Of a stretch of 39,133 bases of DNA, positions 15,170 through 22,522 are shown one piece after another (the first letter of the stretch is position 1; each line of letters starts with the position of its first letter). The position numbers and the translations under genes are program-made. This stretch comes from a virus. The stretch spans positions 1 to 39,133 of IMG/VR virus record IMGVR_UViG_3300025011_000094; one strand, given 5' to 3'. The notes under the pieces are model-generated. The model did not search any database, had not been told where the DNA came from, and was given only the letters and a program-made list of their open reading frames with translations.

Positions 15170-15529
15170 ATGACAAAAGAAGAAATCTTAGCAATGATTC
15201 CAAGTAGAGATATGGATGCTCTTATAGCTGAAAAAGTAATGGGTAAGCGAGTATTTTTTGATAAACCTTGGGGTTGGATGTATGCAGAACAAAATATAAA
15301 CAAATGGACAAATGTTAAGCATTATTCTACTCATATATTATCAGCAATGGATATATTGGAATTATATGATTTTTATACGTTAGATAAAGGAGCTGATTAT
15401 TTAAGTACACAATATGGAGCAACAGTTGATATTTGTATAGAAGATGGTACATATAGTCAAATTACAGCAAGAGGCAGAAGTTTGTCAGAAGCAATTTGTA
15501 AAACATCTTTATTGGCAACATTAGTTTAA
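15170..15529 (+). CDS. Phage ABA sandwich domain protein
   Basis: Begins MTKEEILAMIPSRDMDALIAEKVMG, the hallmark opening of phage ABA sandwich proteins, and ends with SLSEAICKTSLLA as in the family's last helix. At 119 residues it is a complete single domain. Starts two bases after the YqeY stop, so both are expressed together. The biochemical role of the family is not known. Confidence 0.8.
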   Translation: MTKEEILAMIPSRDMDALIAEKVMGKRVFFDKPWGWMYAEQNINKWTNVKHYSTHILSAMDILELYDFYTLDKGADYLSTQYGATVDICIEDGTYSQITARGRSLSEAICKTSLLATLV

Positions 15530-15567
15530 ATGATTAAAAGTATTATTAAAGAAAGAAGGAAACAAAA

Positions 15568-15831
15568 ATGCTAGAAGAAATTATTAAAGATGAAATTGAA
15601 ACTATAATTCAAGAAAAAGGATTGACTCAAATTATTAAAGATATTGTTCGCAGTAAAATGTCTAATGAAAATATTCAACAAATAATCGAAATGGAAATAG
15701 ATAAATTATTACCAGAAGCAATTTCAGAGAGTGTAAGATACCAACTTTTAGATAATGGAGCAGTTCATAATACGGTTTATGTAAAATTACAAGATATGGT
15801 TAGAGATAAAATTTCTGATTGGAAATTATAG
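15568..15831 (+). CDS. Helical hypothetical protein (87 aa)
   Basis: A ribosome binding site AGAAGGAAAC lies eight bases before the ATG. The sequence is rich in Glu, Ile and Lys and almost free of Gly and Pro, so it should be mostly helical or coiled-coil (LEEIIKDEIETIIQEKG). A related helical plan is seen in the protein at 29202. No family recognised. Confidence 0.6.
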   Translation: MLEEIIKDEIETIIQEKGLTQIIKDIVRSKMSNENIQQIIEMEIDKLLPEAISESVRYQLLDNGAVHNTVYVKLQDMVRDKISDWKL

Positions 15832-15848
15832 AAAGGGGTGAAAAAGCA

Positions 15849-16022
15849 ATGAGAAATCCAAATAGAATAGACGAAATTATTGAAGCGTTGCGTGAATGTT
15901 GGAAGCAATATCCTGATTTACGACTAGGACAATTAATTTATAATCTTAATAAATCAGGAAATAGAGATGTATTTTATCCTGAAGATGACAAATGGTTAGA
16001 ATGGATTAAGGAGAGCATTTAA
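15849..16022 (+). CDS. Small hypothetical protein (57 aa), YihD/DUF-type helix protein
   Basis: Start at ATG 15849 with GAAAGGGGTG upstream rather than the TTG 30 bases earlier. The sequence RIDEIIEALRECWKQYPDLRLGQLIYNL resembles a widespread small family in Bacillota that reads R-I-x-x-I-L-x-x-L-x-x-x-W-x-x-x-P-D-L-R-L-x-Q-L. It ends FYPEDDKWLEWI, also typical. Function unknown. Confidence 0.7.
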   Translation: MRNPNRIDEIIEALRECWKQYPDLRLGQLIYNLNKSGNRDVFYPEDDKWLEWIKESI

Positions 16023-16046
16023 TAGGAGAATGAGGAGGATATGAAT

Positions 16047-16697
16047 ATGAAGAAATTCACTATCCTCTTGGTTGTTGGAGTTTTATTCGCAACAAATATA
16101 TACTTCAAATATCATAACCTATCTATACCAAGACCCATACCAGTTGAACAAGTACAACTAAGAGATTATCAAAAAGACATTGAAAGAACAGCAGAATTAA
16201 AGAAGATGCAAGACCCAACTCTAATCCAAAATGAATTAAGAAAAGTAGGTGAAATCACTTCCCTTAACGGCAAATATAATTATTTCAGCAAAATAACTAA
16301 TAAAGATAAGTTCTTTGACAAATTCACATTAAGAGAAATAACCCTAGACTTCGAGTATAATTATGGAATTGGCATAAACAGCCTCGAATACATAAAAGTA
16401 TTAAAAATAGAAGATGAAAAAGTATACATATCTATCCCAAAAAATCGAATTCAGCTTATTTACATAGAACAAAATACTCAAAACTCAAGAATTATTAATG
16501 AAGATAATATGCTTATGTTTGATCAATATAGTCCTTCTGATACTCAGATATTATCAGCACAAGCACAGCAAAATGTTGTAAATGCGATTGGGAAAGACAA
16601 GAAATTGTTTGATACTGCTATGATTAATTTGCAAGAAGATATTGAGGGATTGGTCTTAGGTTTAGGGTATGAGCAAGTTGTTTTTGATATTATTTAA
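16047..16697 (+). CDS. DUF4230-like membrane-anchored protein
   Basis: The start at ATG 16047 gives AGGAGG eight bases upstream; the ATG at 16041 is too close. Residues 3-20 form an N-terminal membrane anchor, so the remaining 195 residues should lie outside the cell. The body has LNGKYNYFSKITNKD, then ITLDFEYNYGIGINSLEYIKV and an ISIPKNRIQL strand, followed by helices rich in Ala and Gln (LSAQAQQNVVNAIG). This matches DUF4230 proteins. Possible role in envelope modification during lysogeny or infection; not established. Confidence 0.65.
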   Translation: MKKFTILLVVGVLFATNIYFKYHNLSIPRPIPVEQVQLRDYQKDIERTAELKKMQDPTLIQNELRKVGEITSLNGKYNYFSKITNKDKFFDKFTLREITLDFEYNYGIGINSLEYIKVLKIEDEKVYISIPKNRIQLIYIEQNTQNSRIINEDNMLMFDQYSPSDTQILSAQAQQNVVNAIGKDKKLFDTAMINLQEDIEGLVLGLGYEQVVFDII

Positions 16698-16714
16698 TAA
16701 AGGAGTGTGAAATT

Positions 16715-16825
16715 ATGTTTGCAGTATTAATTATTGTTTCAGTAAATGTATATATTGCGTATCGTTGGATTAAGAATAATCCAAATGGGTATACGGGCAA
16801 TAAAAGAAGAGGGAGATGTGTATAA
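16715..16825 (+). CDS. Small membrane protein (36 aa)
   Basis: AAAGGAGTGTG precedes the ATG. One hydrophobic segment (FAVLIIVSVNVYIAY) is followed by a basic tail (NKRRGRCV), the layout of a single-pass peptide with its tail inside the cell. Too short for family assignment. Confidence 0.5.
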   Translation: MFAVLIIVSVNVYIAYRWIKNNPNGYTGNKRRGRCV

Positions 16826-16826
16826 A

Positions 16827-17117
16827 ATGATTCATATGGATTGCTATGGAAGATATAATGAAAAACAAATATTGTGCCAAATGTGTAAAAGAATTGAAGA
16901 TCGTATGTTTGACTCTTGTAAAAGTAAAACTCAATTTGAACGAGATTTATTTCTGAAAATTAGTGGTATTAAATTAAATTGCAAATATCGCGGTACTGCT
17001 TACGATGAATATACTCTATTTGATACTTGTAATAAAAAAGGAAACGGCGTTGGCAGGAACGCAGATGATTGTAATCCCACTTTAGAATGCGAACAATATA
17101 AAAGAAAGGAAGATTAA
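16827..17117 (+). CDS. Cysteine-rich hypothetical protein (96 aa)
   Basis: The ATG at 16827 has GAGGGAGATGTG upstream and follows the small membrane gene by one base. Nine cysteines are spread in pairs (CQMCKRIED, CKSKTQF, NCKYRG, CNKKGNG, LECEQY), consistent with one or two zinc sites. No family recognised. Confidence 0.65.
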   Translation: MIHMDCYGRYNEKQILCQMCKRIEDRMFDSCKSKTQFERDLFLKISGIKLNCKYRGTAYDEYTLFDTCNKKGNGVGRNADDCNPTLECEQYKRKED

Positions 17118-17118
17118 A

Positions 17119-17382
17119 ATGTTAAAAGATAAAACAAGTTATTGTTCTAATAAAATAGAGGAATTAGAATATTTAAAAGATGAAACTATTAAAGGTATCT
17201 TACAACATGATAAAAAGACATTGATATTATTAGAGAGTGGATACGCTTTTTGGTTTAATCCTAATGGTGCATTTGCTATTGAGATTCCCAATGAAGTAAA
17301 TAAAATTTTAGACAATCATAAGGGAAAATTGATTGCAACTAAGAAGGCAATTGAAAATATACTTAAATTGGCAGGAGAGTAG
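17119..17382 (+). CDS. Hypothetical protein (87 aa)
   Basis: Starts one base after the preceding stop with GAAAGGAAG upstream. A beta-hairpin-like centre (KTLILLESGYAFWFNPNGAFAIE, read in part) is flanked by helices. Compact, single-domain appearance; family unknown. Confidence 0.6.
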   Translation: MLKDKTSYCSNKIEELEYLKDETIKGILQHDKKTLILLESGYAFWFNPNGAFAIEIPNEVNKILDNHKGKLIATKKAIENILKLAGE

Positions 17383-17385
17383 AAT

Positions 17386-17562
17386 ATGATAATTAGATGG
17401 GAATTATTTAAACTAAGCATACAAAGTAAGTTGTTTAAAGCATTATCAATATTTATTAAACTATTTGGATGGGTATTAGTTGGATTGATATACACAATAA
17501 TTTTCGGAGGAATATTAGCATTATTTGCAATACCAATTGTATTGTTGTTTAAATTAATCTAA
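17386..17562 (+). CDS. Small membrane protein (58 aa)
   Basis: A 58-residue frame with GGAGAGTAG upstream. After a short amphipathic start (MIIRWELFKLSIQSK) come two hydrophobic stretches with a glycine pair between them (GWVLVGLIYTIIFGGILAL), so one long or two short membrane helices. Possibly holin-like or an envelope peptide; no firm basis. Confidence 0.55.
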   Translation: MIIRWELFKLSIQSKLFKALSIFIKLFGWVLVGLIYTIIFGGILALFAIPIVLLFKLI

Positions 17563-17586
17563 ATTGTTTAAAAAAGGAGAAATTTT

Positions 17587-17727
17587 ATGTTTAATCCATT
17601 AAGATTATTATGTTGCTTTAATATTCATAACTTTAAACTGTTACAAATGAATGGTAAATACAATACCTTTTATTGCAAATGGTGTGATGGAGAATTAGTG
17701 CAGAAAGTTAAAAGCAAAGAAGTTTAA
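17587..17727 (+). CDS. Small zinc-ribbon-like protein (46 aa)
   Basis: AAAAAAGGAG lies upstream of the ATG. It carries CC near residue 9 and CKWC near residue 30 with a basic end. Many phages encode such tiny Cys proteins with an aromatic core (YNTFYCKWCDG). Function unknown. Confidence 0.55.
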   Translation: MFNPLRLLCCFNIHNFKLLQMNGKYNTFYCKWCDGELVQKVKSKEV

Positions 17728-17732
17728 GACAA

Positions 17733-17825
17733 TTATTTAGTTAAATGATAAATCAATATACCAACAAATGGAGTAGCAATAATTATCAAACCTAAAATTA
17801 TTATTATAATTCTTCTAATATTCAT
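17733..17825 (-). CDS. Minus-strand small membrane peptide (30 aa)
   Basis: This is the only convincing gene on the minus strand. It starts MNIRR, continues with about 20 hydrophobic residues (ILGLIIIATPFVGILI) and ends YHLTK. On its own strand GAAGGTATAATGCT precedes the ATG, a fair ribosome binding site. It faces the plus-strand gene at 17587 with five bases between their stop codons. A hairpin with a T run lies just upstream on its strand, which may act as an attenuator. Such basic-start, single-helix peptides include type I toxins; that is a hint only. Confidence 0.5.
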   Translation of the reverse strand: MNIRRIIIIILGLIIIATPFVGILIYHLTK

Positions 17826-17853
17826 AGCATTATACCTTCTTTATCTTTCTAAT

Positions 17854-17880
17854 TAAAAAGACCCTGCTTTAAAGCAAGGT
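17854..17880 (-). terminator. Intrinsic terminator-like hairpin on the minus strand
   Basis: On the minus strand ACCTTGCTTT and AAAGCAGGGT form a stem with one mismatch, followed by CTTTTT. It would stop minus-strand transcription just before the small membrane peptide gene, or only let it through under some condition. Confidence 0.55.
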
Positions 17881-17966
17881 TGGATGTAGGACGAGAATGA
17901 TTTTAGTACGAGATTATCATATCCAAGTCAGGAATTATTATACAAAGAAGAAAGAAGGAAATTAAA

Positions 17967-18191
17967 ATGACAAACAGAGATATTTTAATCATGATTGCTA
18001 TATCAAATGTTGCAACTGAACTCATAGAAGATGGAATGTTAACTAAAGAAGAATGTACTAATTGTCTGGATGGATGTAATTTTGAACAAATGATAAAAAG
18101 TCTTGAATTAAGTAATGAAGATGCTGTTAAGGAGTTGAAAATTATTTTATTAGAATATGGAAACATGATTAGAGAGGAGCAAAACAAATAA
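17967..18191 (+). CDS. Hypothetical protein (74 aa)
   Basis: AGAAGGAAATT precedes the ATG. A helical protein with two cysteines (CTNCLDGCNFEQM adds a third). The stop overlaps the next start (TAATG). The 140 bases upstream hold the minus-strand hairpin and no clear promoter. Family unknown. Confidence 0.6.
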   Translation: MTNRDILIMIAISNVATELIEDGMLTKEECTNCLDGCNFEQMIKSLELSNEDAVKELKIILLEYGNMIREEQNK

Positions 18192-18397
18192 TGAAATGTG
18201 TGTTAAATAAATGCCCTAGTATATTTGAATCCGATGGTAGGAAGTGGTGCAGTGCATTAAGTTGTTATATTTGGGATGATAGTGAATGTGAATTACCTAA
18301 TAAAATCAGAGAAATTAGGAATGAATTAATAAGAAAAGGTGAGTTATTAGAAACTATTTTAGGAATTGATAACAATAAAACAGATGAAACTGTATGA
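18191..18397 (+). CDS. Cysteine-containing small protein (68 aa)
   Basis: Four N-terminal cysteines (KCVLNKCPSIF, KWCSALSCY) plus one in DSECELP suggest a zinc site, followed by a coiled helical tail. Coupled to both neighbours by TAATG and ATGA overlaps. Family unknown. Confidence 0.6.
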   Translation: MKCVLNKCPSIFESDGRKWCSALSCYIWDDSECELPNKIREIRNELIRKGELLETILGIDNNKTDETV

Positions 18398-18564
18398 TTA
18401 AATTAAATTCTTATTCTTGGCAAGATGCTGAATATTGGTTTGAAGATGAATCAGAAGTATTTGAATTTATGAGGAATAACGAAGACATGATTATTAAATA
18501 TTCTTTGGAAAATGGCATGAATGTTAGGGATGGAATAATGTATTTGTTTAAGATTAGGGACTAA
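18394..18564 (+). CDS. Small acidic protein (56 aa)
   Basis: Starts in the ATGA overlap with the preceding gene. Reads MIKLNSYSWQDAEYWFEDES and ends MYLFKIRD. No family recognised; support is the tight coupling and the good ribosome binding site of the next gene right after its stop. Confidence 0.5.
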   Translation: MIKLNSYSWQDAEYWFEDESEVFEFMRNNEDMIIKYSLENGMNVRDGIMYLFKIRD

Positions 18565-18578
18565 AAGGAGAGTTAATA

Positions 18579-18953
18579 ATGAACAATGTGAAACAGTATA
18601 GATGTCCAGAATGTAATAAATATCAAGATGCAAAATCATGGGATGAAGAAACAATTAAACATTATGACGAAGATGAGAATATTACATCTATTGAAGACGA
18701 CAAAAACGGGTGTTATTTTTATTGTCCAAATTGTAAATTAGATATTGATGGAAAGAATATAGAAACTGATGAAGAATTAATAAAACCACTAAATATTATT
18801 AAGGAAAAGATTGAAGAAATACTGATGGAATATATGGATGGGACTTATAAAGAATTTGATGGAGGTAATTTAATAGACAATATTAATGTTTGTTTATTAA
18901 GGGATGATTTAATTAAATTATTCAAAGAAATAAACAAGGAGGGGTATAAATGA
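18579..18953 (+). CDS. Zinc-ribbon protein (124 aa)
   Basis: Two CxxC pairs (YRCPECNKY near residue 9 and FYCPNCKLD near residue 48) make a classic zinc ribbon with an acidic insert. The C-terminal half is helical. AAAAGGAGAG lies upstream. Probably nucleic-acid binding; partner unknown. Confidence 0.7.
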   Translation: MNNVKQYRCPECNKYQDAKSWDEETIKHYDEDENITSIEDDKNGCYFYCPNCKLDIDGKNIETDEELIKPLNIIKEKIEEILMEYMDGTYKEFDGGNLIDNINVCLLRDDLIKLFKEINKEGYK

Positions 18954-19105
18954 TATTGATTCATTACACAGAACATTTTAGCCAAGATAGTCCTGATAAG
19001 TATGTGTTTTACACTTATAAGGAGTTCTTTAAATTTTGGGAGAAGAATTTAATAAATGGAAATATTAGATTAATTAGTCATAGTGAAATGGAGGAAAACA
19101 AATGA
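18950..19105 (+). CDS. Small hypothetical protein (51 aa)
   Basis: Coupled at both ends by ATGA overlaps, with AAGGAGGGG seven bases upstream. The sequence is aromatic-rich (YVFYTYKEFFKFWEKN). The coupling argues that it is translated. Family unknown. Confidence 0.5.
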   Translation: MILIHYTEHFSQDSPDKYVFYTYKEFFKFWEKNLINGNIRLISHSEMEENK

Positions 19106-19323
19106 GTATTAAACCACTAATTGAGTTAATCACTTCTCCATCAGGAGACTGGGAAGTATTACAGGTGAATTTAGGGGAAGATTTCATACGTGAAGGGCAT
19201 AGACTTTCTAATGAAGATTGGATTCATTTATTAAAGGAATTAGGTTATCCGATTAGCAAGAAATGTTTGTCAGATGAAAATATGGAGTATGGTGATTATA
19301 ACGTGGAAGGGATTGATGGATAA
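19102..19323 (+). CDS. Small hypothetical protein (73 aa)
   Basis: ATGGAGGAAAAC supplies the ribosome binding site. The middle reads RLSNEDWIHLLKELGYPI, a short helical motif. Its stop directly abuts the next start. Family unknown. Confidence 0.55.
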   Translation: MSIKPLIELITSPSGDWEVLQVNLGEDFIREGHRLSNEDWIHLLKELGYPISKKCLSDENMEYGDYNVEGIDG

Positions 19324-19572
19324 ATGATTAGTATAGAAGAATTTGAAACAAATAGGGTTTATCGACACTATAAAAAAGGTAATTACTATTATGTAATGGA
19401 TATTGCAGAGCATACAGAAACAAATGAATTGATGGTTGTATATCATGCTTTATACAGCAATTATGAGTGTTATGTTAGACCATTTGATATGTTTGTAGAA
19501 GAATTGGATGATGAAAAGAAAGTGAAATATAATCAGACACATAGGTTTGAACCTGTGAATATGGTCAAATAA
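19324..19572 (+). CDS. DUF1653-like small protein (82 aa)
   Basis: Reads VYRHYKKGNYYYVMDIAEHTETNELMVVYHALY (in parts) followed by VRPFDMFVEEL and HRFEPV. The order R-H-Y-K-x-x-x-Y-x-V, then Y-x-A-L-Y and R-P-x-x-M-F is the DUF1653 signature, a small beta-barrel found in bacteria and phages. Complete single domain. Begins immediately after the previous stop. Function of the family is unknown. Confidence 0.8.
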   Translation: MISIEEFETNRVYRHYKKGNYYYVMDIAEHTETNELMVVYHALYSNYECYVRPFDMFVEELDDEKKVKYNQTHRFEPVNMVK

Positions 19573-19593
19573 AAAGAGGTGATTTGAGATAAT

Positions 19594-19743
19594 ATGAAGA
19601 AATTTAGATGTTTAAAATGTATTTATTTTGATCCTGATGGATTTCAATTGAATAGTTATGGCGACAAATTACCAGACCATTGTAAAACAGGATCAGAATA
19701 TTATTGTGTAATTTCAGGATATTCATTATTTGAAAGAAAATGA
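19594..19743 (+). CDS. Small Cys-rich protein (49 aa)
   Basis: AAAGAGGTGATTTGAG precedes the ATG. CLKCIYFDPDG at the start with CKTGSEYYC further on gives four cysteines and a probable zinc or metal knot. Family unknown. Confidence 0.55.
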   Translation: MKKFRCLKCIYFDPDGFQLNSYGDKLPDHCKTGSEYYCVISGYSLFERK

Positions 19744-19788
19744 AAGAGAAGATTGATCGGATTATAAAATAAAAGGAGTGTTAAATTT

Positions 19789-20316
19789 ATGAAATATAAA
19801 CCAACGATTATTGTAAGTGCGTTTCCTGCTTGTGGCAAGTCCTACATGTTCAATAATTATAACAACAAACCATTTTCCATGTTAGATTCTGATTCGAGTC
19901 AATTTAGTTGGATTAAAGATGAAAATGGAAATAATACAAAAGAAAGAAATCCTAATTTTCCTAATAATTATATCAAATATATAAAAGACAATATTGGCAA
20001 AGTGGATGCAATATTTGTATCTAGTCATGATATTGTAAGAAAAGCATTAAATGAGAATAAAATTAATTTCTTTATGGTTTATCCTGATAAAAGTATGAAA
20101 GATGAATGGATTAGAAGATTCAGAGAAAGGGGTAATGACGAAGGATTTATCAAGTTTATAGGTGATAATTGGGATAGTTTTATTGATGAAATTGAGAAGG
20201 AAGAGAAATGTTTATTAGAGAGACTGAGTGTTAATCATTTGTATATTGATAATGAATATCTTGCAGGATGTTTTGATACGAGTATGGGTAATTTGTCTAG
20301 TCAGTGGTGGAATTGA
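19789..20316 (+). CDS. P-loop nucleotide kinase-like protein
   Basis: IIVSAFPACGKSYMF near residue 8 contains a Walker A loop (A-x4-G-K-S). MLDSDSSQF follows at a position where kinases carry substrate-binding acids, and VYPDKSMKDEWIRRFRERG looks like a lid with arginines (R109, R112 region). KVDAIFVSSHDIVRKAL would be the third strand. The 175-residue length fits a small kinase of the type that phosphorylates nucleotides or polynucleotide ends. It lies upstream of the DNA ligase, so a role in end healing is possible but unproven. Confidence 0.75.
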   Translation: MKYKPTIIVSAFPACGKSYMFNNYNNKPFSMLDSDSSQFSWIKDENGNNTKERNPNFPNNYIKYIKDNIGKVDAIFVSSHDIVRKALNENKINFFMVYPDKSMKDEWIRRFRERGNDEGFIKFIGDNWDSFIDEIEKEEKCLLERLSVNHLYIDNEYLAGCFDTSMGNLSSQWWN

Positions 20317-20317
20317 T

Positions 20318-20413
20318 ATGAATTTCAGAGATTATATACTGAGTGTATTTTACCTTATTGGTTTAGATATTCGTAGAGTGTTTAGAAAATTATCTGGTAG
20401 AAAAGATTTATAA
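20318..20413 (+). CDS. Micro-protein (31 aa)
   Basis: Begins one base after the kinase stop, with GTGGTGGAA in the ribosome binding position. Reads MNFRDYILSVFYLIGLDIRR and ends basic. A short amphipathic or membrane-associated helix is likely. Weak support. Confidence 0.4.
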   Translation: MNFRDYILSVFYLIGLDIRRVFRKLSGRKDL

Positions 20414-20458
20414 TCAAATAAGTTTGTGAATTTATGGGAGTTAGAAAGGAGAAAATTA

Positions 20459-20620
20459 TTGGATGAAGTAAAAATAACTATTAATGAGTTTACAAGTGAT
20501 TTTGAAGTAAAAGTGAATGGCAAGACAGTATTTAATGATAAATCATGGTTTATAAATTATCAACAAATGATAGATATTTTAGAGAAGTTAAAGGTTGAAT
20601 TAGATGTCGAGTGGGTATAA
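20459..20620 (+). CDS. Small hypothetical protein (53 aa), TTG start
   Basis: The TTG at 20459 is seven bases from AAAGGAG and is favoured over the GTG at 20426. Reads as a short beta-hairpin and helix (FEVKVNGKTVFNDKSWF). It ends just before a new promoter. Confidence 0.5.
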   Translation: MDEVKITINEFTSDFEVKVNGKTVFNDKSWFINYQQMIDILEKLKVELDVEWV

Positions 20621-20638
20621 ATCAATAAATAAAATTAT

Positions 20639-20668
20639 TTGACAACGACCTTGTTTGTATGATATATT
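20639..20668 (+). promoter_or_regulatory. Sigma-A type promoter for the ligase-macrodomain-PARP cassette
   Basis: TTGACA, 18 bases, TATATT, 55 bases upstream of the ligase start. The cassette therefore has its own control. Confidence 0.7.
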
Positions 20669-20722
20669 ATGTGTAGGAGCAAATGAGGTTAAATTTTTAA
20701 GAAGAAAGAAGGAGAGATTGAA

Positions 20723-22048
20723 ATGGAAAAAGTATTGGCAATCGTAGAACAACTTCAAGGGACGAGTGGTAGGAATGACAAAGAGGCAATCATTCGAGAA
20801 AATAAAGACAATGAATTGCTCAAGGATATTTTCAAATTTGTCTATAGTATTGAAATTAAAACAGGGATCAAACGCAAGAAACTTGAGAAGAAAGTAAAAT
20901 CTAAACCAACTGTTAAAATTACAGATTTCTATAGTCTTAGAGATTTCCTTGTTGAAAATGGAACTGGTTCAGATGGGACAATTGCAAACATACAACAATT
21001 TTTATCTGAACAAAATGATGGATTAAAAGAATTATATATTCAAATTATTCTTCAAGATTTAAGGGGTGGTCTTAGTGAAAAAACTATTAATAGTGCTTTA
21101 GGATATGAATTTATCTACATACACAAATTAGAAAAAGGCGAAGTGGCAGAACCAAGACATTTAAAACTGCTTAAAGGGAAAGAATTTGGTATATATAAAA
21201 AGGTTGATGGTTATCGAGCAGAAATTGAAGTTGGTAATGGTAAAGTAAAAATCATGTCTTCAGGTGGTGAGTTATTTAAAGGTTTAGTGGACATAGAAAC
21301 TGTTCTGTTGAGTTCAAATTTACCTCATGGAGTATTTGCTTGTGAGCTACTTGCAATTGATTCTGAGGGTATTATGACAAGAATGGAGGTGTTTAATAAG
21401 ACTGGTTCACTATTAAGAAGAGATGGTATTAAGCAAGGAATCGAGGTTAACGTATTTAATTTCATACCAGATAATGGATTTTATGAAGGAAAACATTCTA
21501 CAACTTGCAGAGAAAGAAAAGCATTAGCAAAAGAATTAGTTGATAAAATCAATTCTCCTCTAATTAAAAATGTTGATCCTTTTTATATTGGAACAGATTT
21601 ATCTCAAATTGACTATTGGTTTGAGCAGATGATTTTGGCTGAAGACGAAGGCATTATGGTTTTGCCAATGGATCAAAAATATAATGGTAAAAAATCATAT
21701 CAACAAATGCTAAAGATAAAAACAGAAAATGAAGCAGACTTACGTATAGTTGGTTTTGAAAAAGGTGAAAAAGGTAAGGCGTTTGAAAATACTTTAGGTA
21801 AAATGCTCGTTAATTACAAAGGAAATACAATTAATGTAATGGCAGGGTATAAGATTAAATATGATTCTGCAAAGTATGATGATAGATTGGTGAGGGATTA
21901 TATTTGGAATCATCAAGACGAATTGTTGGGGAAAATTGTTGGCGTGAAATATATGGATGAAACTACAAATGACAATGGAGGAACAGATTTAAGAATATGT
22001 AGATTGGTTTGCTTTAGAGACGATAAAACTGAAGAATCTTATAATTAG
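20723..22048 (+). CDS. ATP-dependent DNA ligase
   Basis: Seals nicks in duplex DNA. The adenylation-domain motifs are in order: motif I KVDGYR with the nucleotidyl Lys160, motif III FACELLAID, motif IV DEGIMV, and motif V MLKIK. An N-terminal helical domain (residues 1-130, with ELYIQIILQDLRGGLSEKTIN) and a C-terminal OB fold (residues about 335-441) complete a T4-like architecture. Length, 441 residues, is close to T4 ligase (487). AAGGAGAG lies before the ATG. It is the first gene of a tight set with a macrodomain and a PARP, which suggests a shared DNA-end response. SPbeta also encodes an ATP-dependent ligase downstream of its repressor region. Confidence 0.95.
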   Translation: MEKVLAIVEQLQGTSGRNDKEAIIRENKDNELLKDIFKFVYSIEIKTGIKRKKLEKKVKSKPTVKITDFYSLRDFLVENGTGSDGTIANIQQFLSEQNDGLKELYIQIILQDLRGGLSEKTINSALGYEFIYIHKLEKGEVAEPRHLKLLKGKEFGIYKKVDGYRAEIEVGNGKVKIMSSGGELFKGLVDIETVLLSSNLPHGVFACELLAIDSEGIMTRMEVFNKTGSLLRRDGIKQGIEVNVFNFIPDNGFYEGKHSTTCRERKALAKELVDKINSPLIKNVDPFYIGTDLSQIDYWFEQMILAEDEGIMVLPMDQKYNGKKSYQQMLKIKTENEADLRIVGFEKGEKGKAFENTLGKMLVNYKGNTINVMAGYKIKYDSAKYDDRLVRDYIWNHQDELLGKIVGVKYMDETTNDNGGTDLRICRLVCFRDDKTEESYN

Positions 22049-22063
22049 AAAGGAATGATTGAT

Positions 22064-22522
22064 ATTATTAAAATAGTTGATGGAGACATTCTAGAAGCAT
22101 CACAAAATATCATAGCACACCAAGTCAATTGCATGAGCGTAATGGGTGGTGGAATAGCAAGACAAATTAAAAGTAAATATCCTAAAGTTTTTAAAGATTA
22201 TCAAACATATCTCACCAATACTAAATTTCCAATTCAATCTTTAGGTGATTGTCAATTCGTAAAAGTAGATGAAAATAAATATGTAGCAAATCTATTTGGA
22301 CAATATAAATACGGCACAGATAAACAACAAACAGATTATAAAGCATTAGAAGAAGCCTTATTTACATTGAAAATAAATGCAAAAGATCATAATTTATCTG
22401 TTGCAATCCCAGTAAATTTAGGATGTGGGCTTGCTGGTGGATCGTGGGACATAGTTTATAAAATGATTGAAGAAGTTTTTCATGATTATAATGTTACCTT
22501 ATATAGATGGGAGGTTAAATAA
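22064..22522 (+). CDS. Macrodomain ADP-ribose hydrolase-like protein (TARG1-like)
   Basis: Macrodomains bind ADP-ribose and many remove it from proteins or DNA. Readable motifs: VDGDILEASQNIIAHQVNCMSVMGGGIARQI, given in parts, holds the N-C-x-x-V-M-G-x-G-I-A core, then NLFGQYKYG, and IPVNLGCGLAGGSWDIVYKMI with the second loop of the ligand site. This order is closest to TARG1/ALC1-type domains. AAAGGA lies directly against the ATG at 22055, which is too close; the in-frame ATT at 22064 is nine bases away and gives the family-typical beginning M-I-K-I-V-x-G-D-I, so I use it. The stop overlaps the PARP start. It is probably the eraser of the modification made by the next gene. Confidence 0.85.
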   Translation: MIKIVDGDILEASQNIIAHQVNCMSVMGGGIARQIKSKYPKVFKDYQTYLTNTKFPIQSLGDCQFVKVDENKYVANLFGQYKYGTDKQQTDYKALEEALFTLKINAKDHNLSVAIPVNLGCGLAGGSWDIVYKMIEEVFHDYNVTLYRWEVK

